A stretch of DNA of 64,000 bases from Sulfodiicoccus acidiphilus (GTDB taxonomy: Archaea; Thermoproteota; Thermoprotei_A; Sulfolobales; Sulfolobaceae), in NCBI RefSeq assembly GCF_003967175.1, contig NZ_AP018553.1, positions 744,001 through 808,000 of the forward strand. Reading direction: 5' to 3'. Each line of letters opens with the position of its first letter. Within the stretch, counting starts at the first letter, position 1. Shown here in pieces: positions 52,920 to 60,928 of this stretch. The notes below the pieces were generated by a model, which was given only the letters and a program-made list of their open reading frames with translations, was not told the DNA's origin and made no database searches. The translations under genes and the position numbers were made by a program.

Positions 52920-53971
52920 GCGTCACCCACCTTAGCCAATACTGCTCCCTCCTCGTCGCACGCTACGACACCCAATGAGGCGCTTCCCAGTTCTCTTAAC
53001 CTCGCTAAGGCCCTCTCTGCAACGATCCTCATCACCACCTCCTTCTTCTCACCCAGAAAAGTGAGGGCTTCTCCCACGGTCTTGGAGGAAGCGACCCTCA
53101 GCAGAGTTTCGCCCTCAACTCCAGCTAGAACTGACGCGTGTGTTATAGTCTCCACCCGAGCGTCCCCGAACCTGTTGTGCGTGTTCATAATTCCTGAGGC
53201 CAGCTTCACCAGTTTACCCGGCATACTGACTACCACGATTCTCTTGAAGCCGCGCGCTATGGCCTCTGAAACGGACTCTCCAATCCTGTCCCCCACCTTC
53301 ACAACCACGTCACCATAAATGGCCCTTCCTACCCGAGCACTCGTGTTCCCTGGCGCTAAGACGGCCAGCTCAGAGGAAAATCTCAACGAGCAGAGCTCGA
53401 CCCTAATGTGGTCGAGGTAATCTTCGTCACTCACAGGAACCTCCACTCCCGTTGTACCGAGTATGGATACTCCTCCTTCTATTCCAACTGCCGGGTTCAT
53501 TGTGTTTGCTGCCAAGGACGGGCCGTCTGGCACTTCCACCACTACTCTCACGCCCTGGTCCCTCCCAGCTAGGGCCTCCTTTACGCTCTGCTCTATCATC
53601 TGTTTCGCGGTGGGGCTTATGGCTGTCTCGCCTACCTTACCTCTGAGGCCTTGTCTTACTACCCTGCCCACTCCGTGTCCTCCTTCCACGTGTACACCGC
53701 TTCCCTCAAACTTACTACAACATGCCATGACTTCGGCTCCGTCTAATACGTCGGGATTATCCCCTGCCACTTTCCTGACGCTGGCGCAACTCTCCTGATC
53801 CCTCGCCAAATACCTCTCTATGGGTATCTCCAGTCTCAGTCCTATAGGTGTAGGGACCACCACCGCCATTGGTTTCGCGCCGTCCAAGAGACTACAAGTG
53901 GCTGCCTTAGCTGCGGCGGCTGCGGCGGCTCCAGTAGTGATGCCGAACCTCTTGAGGCTTAATACGATCAA
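52916..53971 (-). CDS. cbiD: Cobalt-precorrin-5B C1-methyltransferase CbiD
   Basis: 351 residues. Front RFGITTGAAAAAAAKAAT is the CbiD opening (GxTTGxxAAxAAKAA); further VDVP-type VVVPTPIGLRLEIPIER, DNPDVLDGAEVMA with a Cys pair, and GTTGVEVPVSDEDYLDHI, ending in SMPGKLVKLASG and NTHNRFGDARVE. It transfers the C1 methyl group in the cobalt-early route. TTG start overlapping the TGA of cbiH. Confidence 0.9.
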   Translation of the reverse strand: MIVLSLKRFGITTGAAAAAAAKAATCSLLDGAKPMAVVVPTPIGLRLEIPIERYLARDQESCASVRKVAGDNPDVLDGAEVMACCSKFEGSGVHVEGGHGVGRVVRQGLRGKVGETAISPTAKQMIEQSVKEALAGRDQGVRVVVEVPDGPSLAANTMNPAVGIEGGVSILGTTGVEVPVSDEDYLDHIRVELCSLRFSSELAVLAPGNTSARVGRAIYGDVVVKVGDRIGESVSEAIARGFKRIVVVSMPGKLVKLASGIMNTHNRFGDARVETITHASVLAGVEGETLLRVASSKTVGEALTFLGEKKEVVMRIVAERALARLRELGSASLGVVACDEEGAVLAKVGDA

Positions 53972-54714
53972 AACCGATACCTCCTATCGTAGCCTCTGGG
54001 GGTTATCATCCTACCGTTGCACACGTAAGTTCTCGAGTTACCCACTATCAATGTGGTCACCATGTTTACCTCGTTCAGATGACTCTGCCACTCTCCCAAC
54101 GTTGTGAGGATCACCTTCTCTTCAGGTCTGTAAACCCCTCTAACTAGTCCCACCGGCGTCGATGGGACCCTGTACTTGGACACCACCTGCATTGCCTCCT
54201 TAAGAAGCGAGTGACTGATCGGGTTGTAGAAGACTAACTCGAAGTCTGCCTCAGCTGCCCTGTCCACCTTCCTCAGGATTTCCTCCCTCGGAGTAAGGAG
54301 GTCGCTCAAGCTCACCGCGGCGAAGTCCATAGCCAAGGGAGCTCCCAGTTTGGCAGCCGCCGCTGTCGCCGCGGTCACGCCTGGAACCACCTCTACGTCC
54401 AGGTCGACTCCTCTCCTGCACATCATCTCCATGGTGGGACTCGCCATTCCGTAGACCTGGGGATCTCCGCTAGAAACTAGGGAGACCACCTTCCCTTCCT
54501 GTGCCTTCTCGATAGCGATCCTCGCCCTGAAGAGTTCCTCCTTCATGTCTGCCGTCACCACCTCCTTTCCACCAAGCAAATCGCCTATGAGTTGGGCGTA
54601 GGTTCTGTAAGTCACCACAACGTCGCTTTCCTTCAGTGCCTCTACAGTCCTCAGGGTCCTAAGGTCAGGGGATCCCGGCCCAGTGCCTAGGAGATATATC
54701 TTACCCCTCTTCAA
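53968..54714 (-). CDS. cbiH: Cobalt-precorrin-3B C17-methyltransferase CbiH
   Basis: 248 residues, tetrapyrrole methylase fold: IYLLGTGPGSPDLRTLRTVEAL, VTYRTYAQLI, VVSLVSSGDPQVYGMAS, VVPGVTAATAAAAKLGAPLA, FYNPISHSLLKEAM and VGLVRGVYRPEE (the C17 enzyme pattern FYNPxS and VxxAYR). It contracts the ring and methylates C17. TTG start overlapping the end of the cbiX-cbiC gene. Confidence 0.88.
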   Translation of the reverse strand: MKRGKIYLLGTGPGSPDLRTLRTVEALKESDVVVTYRTYAQLIGDLLGGKEVVTADMKEELFRARIAIEKAQEGKVVSLVSSGDPQVYGMASPTMEMMCRRGVDLDVEVVPGVTAATAAAAKLGAPLAMDFAAVSLSDLLTPREEILRKVDRAAEADFELVFYNPISHSLLKEAMQVVSKYRVPSTPVGLVRGVYRPEEKVILTTLGEWQSHLNEVNMVTTLIVGNSRTYVCNGRMITPRGYDRRYRF

Positions 54715-55734
54715 CTGAACTCACCCTCTTGACAACATAATTAAAGGCCGCTACAGCCAAATTGCTCCCACCGTAAGATCCCCTTACTACTATCGAAGGT
54801 AAACCAGACTCAACTAGTTCCTCCTTTACCAATGCTGAATTGGTGAAACCCGGGGAGATGCCACCACGAAAGGAACCTCGACACCTCTACGCAAGGCCCT
54901 TAAAACCTCCAGCAGAGCGGTAGGAGCGTTACCTACCACTGGGACCTTTGGACCACCCTCAGTTAGTCCCTTCCTCATTCCCAATTGTGCCCTGGTCAAT
55001 CCATTCCTTTTGGACTCCATTACGACGTCTGGATCTCTGATGTGCAACTCCACTTTACTCCATCTGAGTCCTGTTGCCACCATACCGATGTCGGCCACAA
55101 CGGCCACACCCCTCTGAAGGGACTCCCTAGCTACAGTCCAGAGCTCCTTGGACACATGAACCACGTCCGCGATCTCTGGATTACCGCTGGCATATACTAA
55201 CCTGGCAACTAACTCCAACATCTCTTCTGCGAGCCCACCGTTCCTTTTGGTAACTATTTCCTTGGCAAACTCTAAGCTCCTCTCCTCTATCTCCATCGGA
55301 TCTTCAACGTACTCCTCCTTCCTTCCTCCCAGGGCCCTAGATATCCTCAGGGAGAGAGCCAGCTTTACCAATTGGGAGTCCGCCAGTGGCTTCGTGAAGT
55401 AAGCCTCGAACTTCTTCCCATGGAAGTTGGCTTCCTCCCATCTCTCGAACTCTTGGACACCCAAGAACCCCATTACGTCCCTGGCAACGTGATTTCCTCT
55501 ACCCAAGAAAGCCAAGGCAAAGACAACCCTCCTCATGCCAGAAGAGAGGAGTGAGGCGAGAGCATCCCTCCAGTTGGGATAGGAGAACTCGTTGTGGGCC
55601 AAGATGACCTCCGATTGAAGTTGGTTACTCAGGTAATCTGAAAGCCCACCCAAATCGTCCAAGAAAGTCTCCCGCCTAGAACCGTGCGTTATCACCACAA
55701 TTGCCAAGTCTCGCCCTCGCGTTGAAGTATCCAC
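54701..55734 (-). pseudogene. cbiX-cbiC: CbiX-CbiC fusion, single-base frameshift near the C-terminus
   Basis: The N-terminal 120 residues are a small CbiX-type cobaltochelatase: VVITHGSRRETFLDDLG and VILAHNEFSYPNWRDAL and FLGRGNHVARDV carry the two His positions for cobalt. From about residue 145 follows CbiC, precorrin-8X methylmutase: DPMEIEERSLEFAKEI, RLVYASGNPEIADVVHVS, ADIGMVATGLR. The frame breaks at a run of four G (54852-54855); with five, the end reads ASPPGFTNSALVKEEL and continues to 54701 with VRGSYGGSNLAVAA, the normal CbiC end. The fusion joins the first and the last ring-forming steps in one protein. GTG start five bases after cbiE. Confidence 0.8.
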
Positions 55735-55738
55735 CTTC

Positions 55739-56410
55739 TCACCTCCTCACGAACATAATGACGAGGTCACTGAAGCTCTCGCCGGTCTGAATTAGGGCCT
55801 CCGCCGTCGTCTTAACGATCCTCTGGTCGGGATAGGTAACTTTCTCCAAAACGTAAACGTCCCCTTTATGTCCTAACTCAACTAGCCTCCTAGCTACCGA
55901 CCTCACACCATCCCTGCGGGGTGGAGGTATCACCATGAGGGATCTCCCCAAGCACCAGGCCGAGTCGAGTTGAGATAACAGTTCACTCTCGTCACCCCTA
56001 ACGTGCAGTGTAACGAACACTACGTTGGCCATATCTTCCTGCACTAAGGCAAGAGAGGTGAGCAAGGAGGATACGCCAGAGACAACCTGTACTTCAGTTC
56101 CAACCTCGTTGGCCGCAGCCCTTATTTTTCTTATAAATTGAAAGTCGGAGACCGAGGGATCCCCGTGATCCAAAATAGCCACGTCGAAGTGTTTGGAAAG
56201 GCCTGTCAACCTCTTAATCTCTTCAACTTCGTTTTCATACCTAAGCGGGACGATTTCCTTAGAGTGAAAATATTTCGTAAACCTAGATAAAACGCTCTCC
56301 CATCCACTCACGACCTTCGCCCCCTCAATGATCTCTAATCCCTTAAGGGTAAGGTAAGATGGATCCCCTGGACCCACTCCCACAATGTAGATCCTCCCCA
56401 TTCCTCTCAC
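55739..56410 (-). CDS. cbiE: Cobalt-precorrin-7 C5-methyltransferase CbiE
   Basis: 223 residues, tetrapyrrole methylase fold: IYIVGVGPGDPSYLTLKG, then KVVSGWESVLSRF (typical CbiE, where others have YxxY), LDHGDPSVSDF, VSGVSSLLTSLALVQ and the C-terminal SFSDLVIMFVRR. It methylates C5 and works with CbiT. Start is the GTG of GGTGA, overlapping the cbiG stop, or the ATG three codons later. Confidence 0.8.
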   Translation of the reverse strand: MRGMGRIYIVGVGPGDPSYLTLKGLEIIEGAKVVSGWESVLSRFTKYFHSKEIVPLRYENEVEEIKRLTGLSKHFDVAILDHGDPSVSDFQFIRKIRAAANEVGTEVQVVSGVSSLLTSLALVQEDMANVVFVTLHVRGDESELLSQLDSAWCLGRSLMVIPPPRRDGVRSVARRLVELGHKGDVYVLEKVTYPDQRIVKTTAEALIQTGESFSDLVIMFVRR

Positions 56411-57392
56411 CCATAAGCGGCTGCCGCCACTGTCATCTGGCCCCTGTAGGGGATCTTCCGCATTAGAAGTCGAGACCCAGGACCTGCAGCCATTAGCGCG
56501 CAGGCCTCTGCCACTCCCCTCACGCCAATTTCCCTCAACTTACGGGAGGGGGAGTTAAACAGGTCCAATCAACTGATTCCAATTGTTCCGTCGTGAAGAG
56601 CATGAAAGGAACTCCGAACTTCTCGGCCACCTCACTCACTACTCTCCTGATAGACGAGAGTTTCGTGACTCTAGACCAGCTCAAGCCTAACCTAGCGAGG
56701 ACGTGTGTCAGTCCTTCCTCCACCACGTCAGCAGTAGTCTCCTCCTTCGCTCCAACTCCAAGAGATACGTTCAAGAACTTGAGGTAGACAGTATTGGGGT
56801 CATCGCTTTCTTCATCGCTCACTCTTATCCTGTATTCACACTGGTCCCCAGAGAAGTCAAAGTTTCCCCTCAAAGCTTCTCTGGGTAGTCCCGGTACGTC
56901 AACACAGACTCTCTCGCCCCTCACTATTGCTCCGTTGACCTTGACGGCAGCTCTCAGGTTAAGGATCTTGGCCACCGCGAGCTTAGCTATGTCCTCCACA
57001 CTGCTGTATCCGAATTCCTCGGCAGCTGTGGTGATGACAGCGGTCGCTCCGAGAATTTCCGCCACTTCCCTTGCTGCGCTATTGGCTCCCCAATGAGCAC
57101 CTAGAACGGGTACTACATACTTTCCTGAGTCGTCTACAACTAAGACTGGAGGATCGACCTCCTTTCCCTTAGCGAACCTGCAGACCGTCCTCACGGCACC
57201 GCTCACTGCCATCACGAAAACGATACAGTCCACACACTCCCAGAGCCTCTCGAGGTCGGTATCGGCATACTGAAGAAGTATTGTGGGAACCTCTTTCGAT
57301 CTCAATTCGTTTTCAATACGTTCGGCCGTGGAGAGCCCCATTGGGTTTGCGTAAACAACAGCCACTCCTCTCCAAGCGCCTTCTATAATCAT
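56407..57392 (-). pseudogene. cbiG: CbiG cobalt-precorrin-5A hydrolase, single-base frameshift near the C-terminus
   Basis: First gene of the operon. GVAVVYANPMGLSTAERI, IVFVMAVSGAVRTVCRFAKGKE, VVDDSGKYVVPVLGAHWGAN and VITTAAEEFGYSSVEDIA are the CbiG N-terminal and central motifs; it opens the delta-lactone of cobalt-precorrin-5A. The frame ends early at 56535, but a one-base change near 56565-56570 gives DLFNSPSRKLREIGVRGVAE and the normal CbiG end MAAGPGSRLLMRK up to the stop at 56407. As written the last 40 residues are lost. Preceded by a TATA box and inverted repeat. Confidence 0.8.
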
Positions 57393-57434
57393 TTGGATAA
57401 CCTATCCTGGTTAGCCTATCCAAATATATAAAAC
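57391..57434 (-). promoter_or_regulatory. Promoter and candidate operator of the cobalamin operon
   Basis: Minus strand: TATA box TTTTATATATTT (57423-57434), then ATTTGGATA (57417-57425) and its perfect complement TATCCAAAT (57391-57399) with a 17-base spacer that itself holds a GGATAGG/CCTATCC-type repeat. The right arm touches the cbiG ATG, so a protein bound there would cover the transcript start and start codon. Confidence 0.6.
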
Positions 57435-57539
57435 TTGATCTCGGTGGATTGTCAGAACTCGAGATAGACGCGATTAGTAGGAGTCCAATCGTATAGTGGA
57501 CTCCAATTCCCCTCAGCGAAATTAGCTTGGTTTGACCGA

Positions 57540-57767
57540 TCAGGCCCAGACTAGGACCGCGTAACCCTTCTTGAAGTCCCCCATGTCAGGATCCACGTCT
57601 ACAGCAACATACTTGTCCTCAGGATCCTCCAAGTTGAGGATCCTAGTATTGAACCCCACATAAAGGGAACTCACACGCTCCAAGTCTAATCGAGCCTGAG
57701 CTAAGTCCTGAGACACTGAAAATATCGCGGCAGACTGCAATATGCTGCTTCCCAAGAAGGATTTCAA
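57540..57767 (-). CDS. Small hypothetical protein
   Basis: 75 residues: KSFLGSSILQSAAIFSVSQDLAQ, ARLDLERVSSLYVGFNTR, ending KKGYAVLVWA. A TTAAAAG box (57797-57803) lies about 30 bases before the ATG, supporting expression. Divergent from the gene at 57824 with under 60 bases between starts. No family recognised. Confidence 0.5.
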   Translation of the reverse strand: MKSFLGSSILQSAAIFSVSQDLAQARLDLERVSSLYVGFNTRILNLEDPEDKYVAVDVDPDMGDFKKGYAVLVWA

Positions 57768-57823
57768 TTCAATAATATTGGGAAGTAGCCTCTTTTAAGC
57801 CTTGTTCGACCTAATGCAATCTC

Positions 57824-58138
57824 GTGGAAAGCCTCAGGGTGAAGGTAATATACGGTCCATCGGGAGACCTAGGTTTGCTGCCCTTGGTTTACAGCATAGC
57901 TAAGATGGTTCCTGGAGTTGACGTCGAACCAGAATTCGACTTGATGGAGGAGGAGGCGTTAGTAGAGGTGAACGGTGTGAGGATAATTTACGATGCATCG
58001 ACCTACAGTGAAGATGTCATAAGAGCCTTAATATTTAAAGGGACGTTGGGAGCGGCTCACATCCTAAGGAGGGAGGATGGTGGTTCGACTTACTTTCTAA
58101 AGAGAGATCCTTCCATGCAGGACGGTGCTTTGAGTTAA
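57824..58138 (+). CDS. Small hypothetical protein
   Basis: 104 residues: LRVKVIYGPSGDLGLLPLVYS, then VDVEPEFDLMEEEALVEVNG, RIIYDASTYSEDVIRALI and a tail GGSTYFLKRDP. The strand-helix-strand front recalls a thioredoxin-like fold but lacks a CxxC. Shares a promoter region with the divergent gene at 57540. Unknown function. Confidence 0.55.
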   Translation: MESLRVKVIYGPSGDLGLLPLVYSIAKMVPGVDVEPEFDLMEEEALVEVNGVRIIYDASTYSEDVIRALIFKGTLGAAHILRREDGGSTYFLKRDPSMQDGALS

Positions 58139-58171
58139 GTCTTTAGGACTCTGAATCCGAATCCATCCGAG

Positions 58172-58205
58172 TAAACTACCCCGACCTAACGGACGAGGTC
58201 TCTGG
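58172..58205 (-). repeat. IS605-like right-end remnant
   Basis: Plus-strand text TAAACTACCCCGACCTAACG matches the right border and hairpin of copies A-C (GTGAACTACCCCGCCCTCACG) with a few changes. No left end or core is nearby. It sits directly before a DUF1286 gene, as copy A does on the other side of the 28.9-kb one. Confidence 0.5.
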
Positions 58206-58214
58206 TGTTAAAAG

Positions 58215-58692
58215 ATGAAAGCTAGCTACTCACTTCGTCTTCCCGACGGGCCTCCTCACCCTTTTCTCCACGCCCTTCCTGGGCCCCTTCAACTCCCTCC
58301 TCCTGTCCTCCCTGCTCTCCTCCCTCTCCAACTCCCTCGTAGATGGGCTGGGGCACGAGGTCAGGGGAGGCTTCGTGAGGAGGACCCCCAGGACCCACAC
58401 CCTCCCCCGCTCCGTGCTCTGGGGACTCCTCCCCTCCCTACCTTTCCTCTTCCTGTTCCGGGATCCCCTACCCCTGGCCCTAGGCCTCCTAGTGGGCCCC
58501 TCCCACATGTTCCTGGACGTCTTCAAGGAGAGGGGGATATACGTTAAGAAGGGCGGTAGGAGGAGGATCGCGTTGGCCCACTTCTCCTACGACGACCCCC
58601 TGGTGAACGGTTTAGCGGTACTGTTAGGAGCGTTAATGTTGTTTGCATCAATGCGGCTACACACTTATCACTATTACAACTATTATTCCTAA
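58215..58692 (+). pseudogene. DUF1286 paralogue, frameshift right after the start
   Basis: Read from the second codon in the shifted frame the protein is a complete DUF1286 member: ATHFVFPTGLLTLF, LVDGLGHEVRGGFVRRTPRTH, GPSHMFLDVFKERGIYV and ALAHFSYDDPLVNG, about 158 residues with four hydrophobic segments, matching the protein of 28899-29393 along its length. The ATG at 58215 leads into it only if one A of the AAA at 58218-58220 is removed. Its coding strand is extremely C-rich in the first half (runs of CTC and CCC codons), unlike its paralogue, which suggests long separate history or transfer. Confidence 0.65.
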
Positions 58693-58716
58693 TGAGATAA
58701 TAAAGGAGAAGAGAAA

Positions 58717-58802
58717 AATTTTTAAATCTCTTTTCTACATCTCATATCGTGGTTTGTGAGAAGTGGGAATTGAAGTTCGTGTTTAGGAATGAGGATAACT
58801 AA
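58717..58802 (+). promoter_or_regulatory. Promoter and short leader frame of the toxin-like gene
   Basis: TATA box AATTTTTAAATC (58717-58728) is about 25 bases before a GTG (58749) that opens an 18-codon frame (VVCEKWELKF..., stop at 58802) overlapping the ATG of the toxin-like gene at 58789. The leader could be a translated short peptide or the remains of an antitoxin. Confidence 0.35.
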
Positions 58803-59043
58803 TCTAGAAGAGCTGTCAGAATTTTTGGCTAAAGAATTTTCTCATGAGGAAGTTGTAATGTTAATTTTTGATAAATTGTATTTTCTCAGAGAGGACCCTA
58901 AAAAGTATGCTAGGGAGAAATTGAAGAATCAAACAGATAGGGACGGAAGGCCTTTATTCTCTATAGAAGTAACTGGAGATATAAGGATGATTTATAGCTT
59001 TGAGCCAAAAAATTGTACTGTATTCATTTGGAGGATCGGGTAG
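58789..59043 (+). CDS. RelE/ParE-like toxin candidate
   Basis: 84 residues. Helical start RITNLEELSEFLAKEF, a basic middle DPKKYAREKLKNQ, then the strand pattern LFSIEVTGDIRMIYSF and CTVFIWRIG, which is the end of RelE/ParE/HigB proteins (two strands with a central basic residue, here R of DIRMIY). Such proteins cut mRNA at the ribosome or poison gyrase and are neutralised by a neighbour. No classical antitoxin is visible upstream; a 46-residue frame lies on the other strand over its end. The surroundings (58700-59340) are clearly more AT-rich than the rest. Confidence 0.55.
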   Translation: MRITNLEELSEFLAKEFSHEEVVMLIFDKLYFLREDPKKYAREKLKNQTDRDGRPLFSIEVTGDIRMIYSFEPKNCTVFIWRIG

Positions 59044-59164
59044 CATAAGAAAGCTTACCGTTTCTAGCCCTAATCTTCTTAAGCGTTAATTCCTTCAACT
59101 TCTCTAATTCTTCATCACTTTCAATTGTTACGAAATAATATTCGCCGTCTTTTCCGCTCTTCAT
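59024..59164 (-). CDS. 46-residue protein convergent to the toxin-like gene
   Basis: ATG at 59162-59164, stop at 59024-59026. The product begins MKSGKDGEYYFVTIESDEEL and continues with a charged helix LEKLKELTLKKIRARNG. A TTTAATAAC box lies about 28 bases before the start. It overlaps the last 20 bases of the toxin-like gene on the other strand. Size and charge would suit an antitoxin, but the arrangement is unusual. Confidence 0.4.
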   Translation of the reverse strand: MKSGKDGEYYFVTIESDEELEKLKELTLKKIRARNGKLSYATRSSK

Positions 59165-59358
59165 ATGTGTAGACTTCTCACAGAGGTTATTAAAGGTGTA
59201 GTCTAGAATAAACTCCCCAGTTAACTGAATAGAAATTCAAAGTAGTTAATCCTGTCTAGATCTCAAAAATTTTTAGTGAAAGAGCTCGCTCTCGTGATAA
59301 TGAAGTTTGGTTTCCAGAAGCTCGACTTCTTTATGTGTAACGACGTACTCCAAAGCGT

Positions 59359-60204
59359 ATGGATTTGGTAATCGGGGGAGGAATAGCCGGACTCGTTGTG
59401 GGGAAAAGAACAAGGGGGTTAGTAATAGAGGAGCAACCTAGGTTGGGAGGGGTGTTCGCGATTGAGGAATTGATGGATCTCAAGGTCCCCACAATTGCCC
59501 CAGTAGTCTGGAATCCGAGCTGTGCCGACGTGCTTCAGGAGAAATTGAGGGTGCAAGAGGTAGAAGCCGTCTGGACTGGAAAGGGCAAACTAGAACTAGA
59601 TAACGTGGAATGGGCTCCGATCCCCTCCAAGAGATTCTTTCTCATTCAGAACATGGACATGTTCATTGAAGGAAGTTTTAGGGAGGTGCGAACTATGAGA
59701 GCTAGGATAATCAGGTTGACCACCTCCAGGGTAGTACTGTCAAACGGAGCTTCCCTTCCACTTGACTCTGTGTATAACGCTGGTTCCAGGAGGAGGGTCG
59801 GAGAAATGTTGGGAATTAAGGAGGAACTCAGTTCTCTGGCGGTAGGAGTCACATTAATGATTTCTGAGAAACTTCGCACAGATTGGAACGTCGCCATAAT
59901 GAGAGGCACTTCTTTTCAGTATGCCCTGAGAATCGAGGCCCCTAAGTGGGACCTAGTTTTCGCTTACTCCATTTACGAACCAGAGAAGATCCCCCCCGAT
60001 TTACTGCAGAGAGTCGTCTCTGAGGCCAAGAGGAAGTCGTTAGTGGGGACAGTGGTGGCAGTGAGACAAAGAGTTCTGAGGGAAGGAGTATTAAGTGGTA
60101 GTCCAGGAGGACAATTCCCGTCTAACTTCCACCATTGCGGAAGGTTGGGTGAGTGGAAGAACTTGGACCTTTGCTCTACGATAGAGTCGGCAGAGAGTTG
60201 CTGA
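59359..60204 (+). CDS. FAD/NAD(P)-binding oxidoreductase-like protein
   Basis: 281 residues. The N-terminus MDLVIGGGIAGLVVGKRTRG holds the dinucleotide motif GGGxAGL, followed by a short second strand LVIEEQPRLGGVF typical of amine oxidase/protoporphyrinogen oxidase/UDP-galactopyranose mutase relatives. The rest is short for these families and has no recognisable substrate motif; the C-terminal SNFHHCGRLGEW replaces the usual flavin-contact GD motif. Its end overlaps the convergent PfkB gene by 29 bases. Confidence 0.55.
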   Translation: MDLVIGGGIAGLVVGKRTRGLVIEEQPRLGGVFAIEELMDLKVPTIAPVVWNPSCADVLQEKLRVQEVEAVWTGKGKLELDNVEWAPIPSKRFFLIQNMDMFIEGSFREVRTMRARIIRLTTSRVVLSNGASLPLDSVYNAGSRRRVGEMLGIKEELSSLAVGVTLMISEKLRTDWNVAIMRGTSFQYALRIEAPKWDLVFAYSIYEPEKIPPDLLQRVVSEAKRKSLVGTVVAVRQRVLREGVLSGSPGGQFPSNFHHCGRLGEWKNLDLCSTIESAESC

Positions 60205-60928
60205 AGGCCTCTACCAACCACTTTGCCTTTTCCCCTGCCTCCCACAAATCGTAACCGGAGAGCCTGAGAGTGAAGAAGGCAGCCAAGAGAAAGTCCCCAT
60301 TGCCTACAGTTCTTTCCCCCTTCATGTCTGTTCTAACAAACCTAGAGCGCGAGTCGCCGACTAATATAAAGCCGTCAGAGTCGAAGGATAGTAAGACCTC
60401 TCTATTTCCAGCTAAACTGAGCTCTTGAAGTGTAGACTTCAGAGTTGAGTATTCCTCGAAGTTTGAGTGAAGTACCTGACCCAGTGGAGGTATCGGCCTC
60501 AGGCCGCACTGAGGCCTCACGAAACCTTGAACATCCACAGCTAGGGGTGCTTTCACCCCTCGAAGAAACTCCTCCCTCACCTCTCCGCACACCGGGTCAA
60601 CTAACACCCCGTCCGCGTCGACATTCACCTTTTCGGAAATCGAGCCAGCATTACTGAGCACTTCCATCCTCCTTACGCCATCCACGAAGGAAACCCCAAA
60701 GGTCGTTGTGGAAGGACCCCTCTCTCCTATTAATTCGTGAGGAAAACTGAGTATATCCAACGGGTAGTCAGGCCCGTAGTTTCCCAGCAATAACGGGATT
60801 CCACCAGCCGCTACCACCCCCATGCCTGCGTAGAGCGGGGGACCACCGGGATACCTCTTGCCATCTATCAAATCAAAGGTAAAGTTGCCTACAACGAGAA
60901 CTCTAATCTTCTTCCTCCTCTTCGACAT
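60176..60928 (-). CDS. PfkB-family sugar/nucleoside kinase
   Basis: About 250 residues from MSKRRKKIRVLVVGNFTFDL. PfkB features: YPGGPPLYAGMGVVAAGG (front GG motif), the GxxGxD-like GNYGPDYP and, near the end, TVGNGDFLLAAFFTLRLSG in place of the GAGDxFxAG catalytic motif; the base Asp of GD is present. The substrate could be a sugar or nucleoside. The start lies 26 bases inside the preceding gene (60903-61187), so the two are coupled. Confidence 0.72.
   Translation of the reverse strand: MSKRRKKIRVLVVGNFTFDLIDGKRYPGGPPLYAGMGVVAAGGIPLLLGNYGPDYPLDILSFPHELIGERGPSTTTFGVSFVDGVRRMEVLSNAGSISEKVNVDADGVLVDPVCGEVREEFLRGVKAPLAVDVQGFVRPQCGLRPIPPLGQVLHSNFEEYSTLKSTLQELSLAGNREVLLSFDSDGFILVGDSRSRFVRTDMKGERTVGNGDFLLAAFFTLRLSGYDLWEAGEKAKWLVEAFSNSLPTLS

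Noticed and set aside
57391-57434. Cobalamin riboswitch
   Set aside because: The operon leader is too short and has no B12-box-like text; a protein site fits better.
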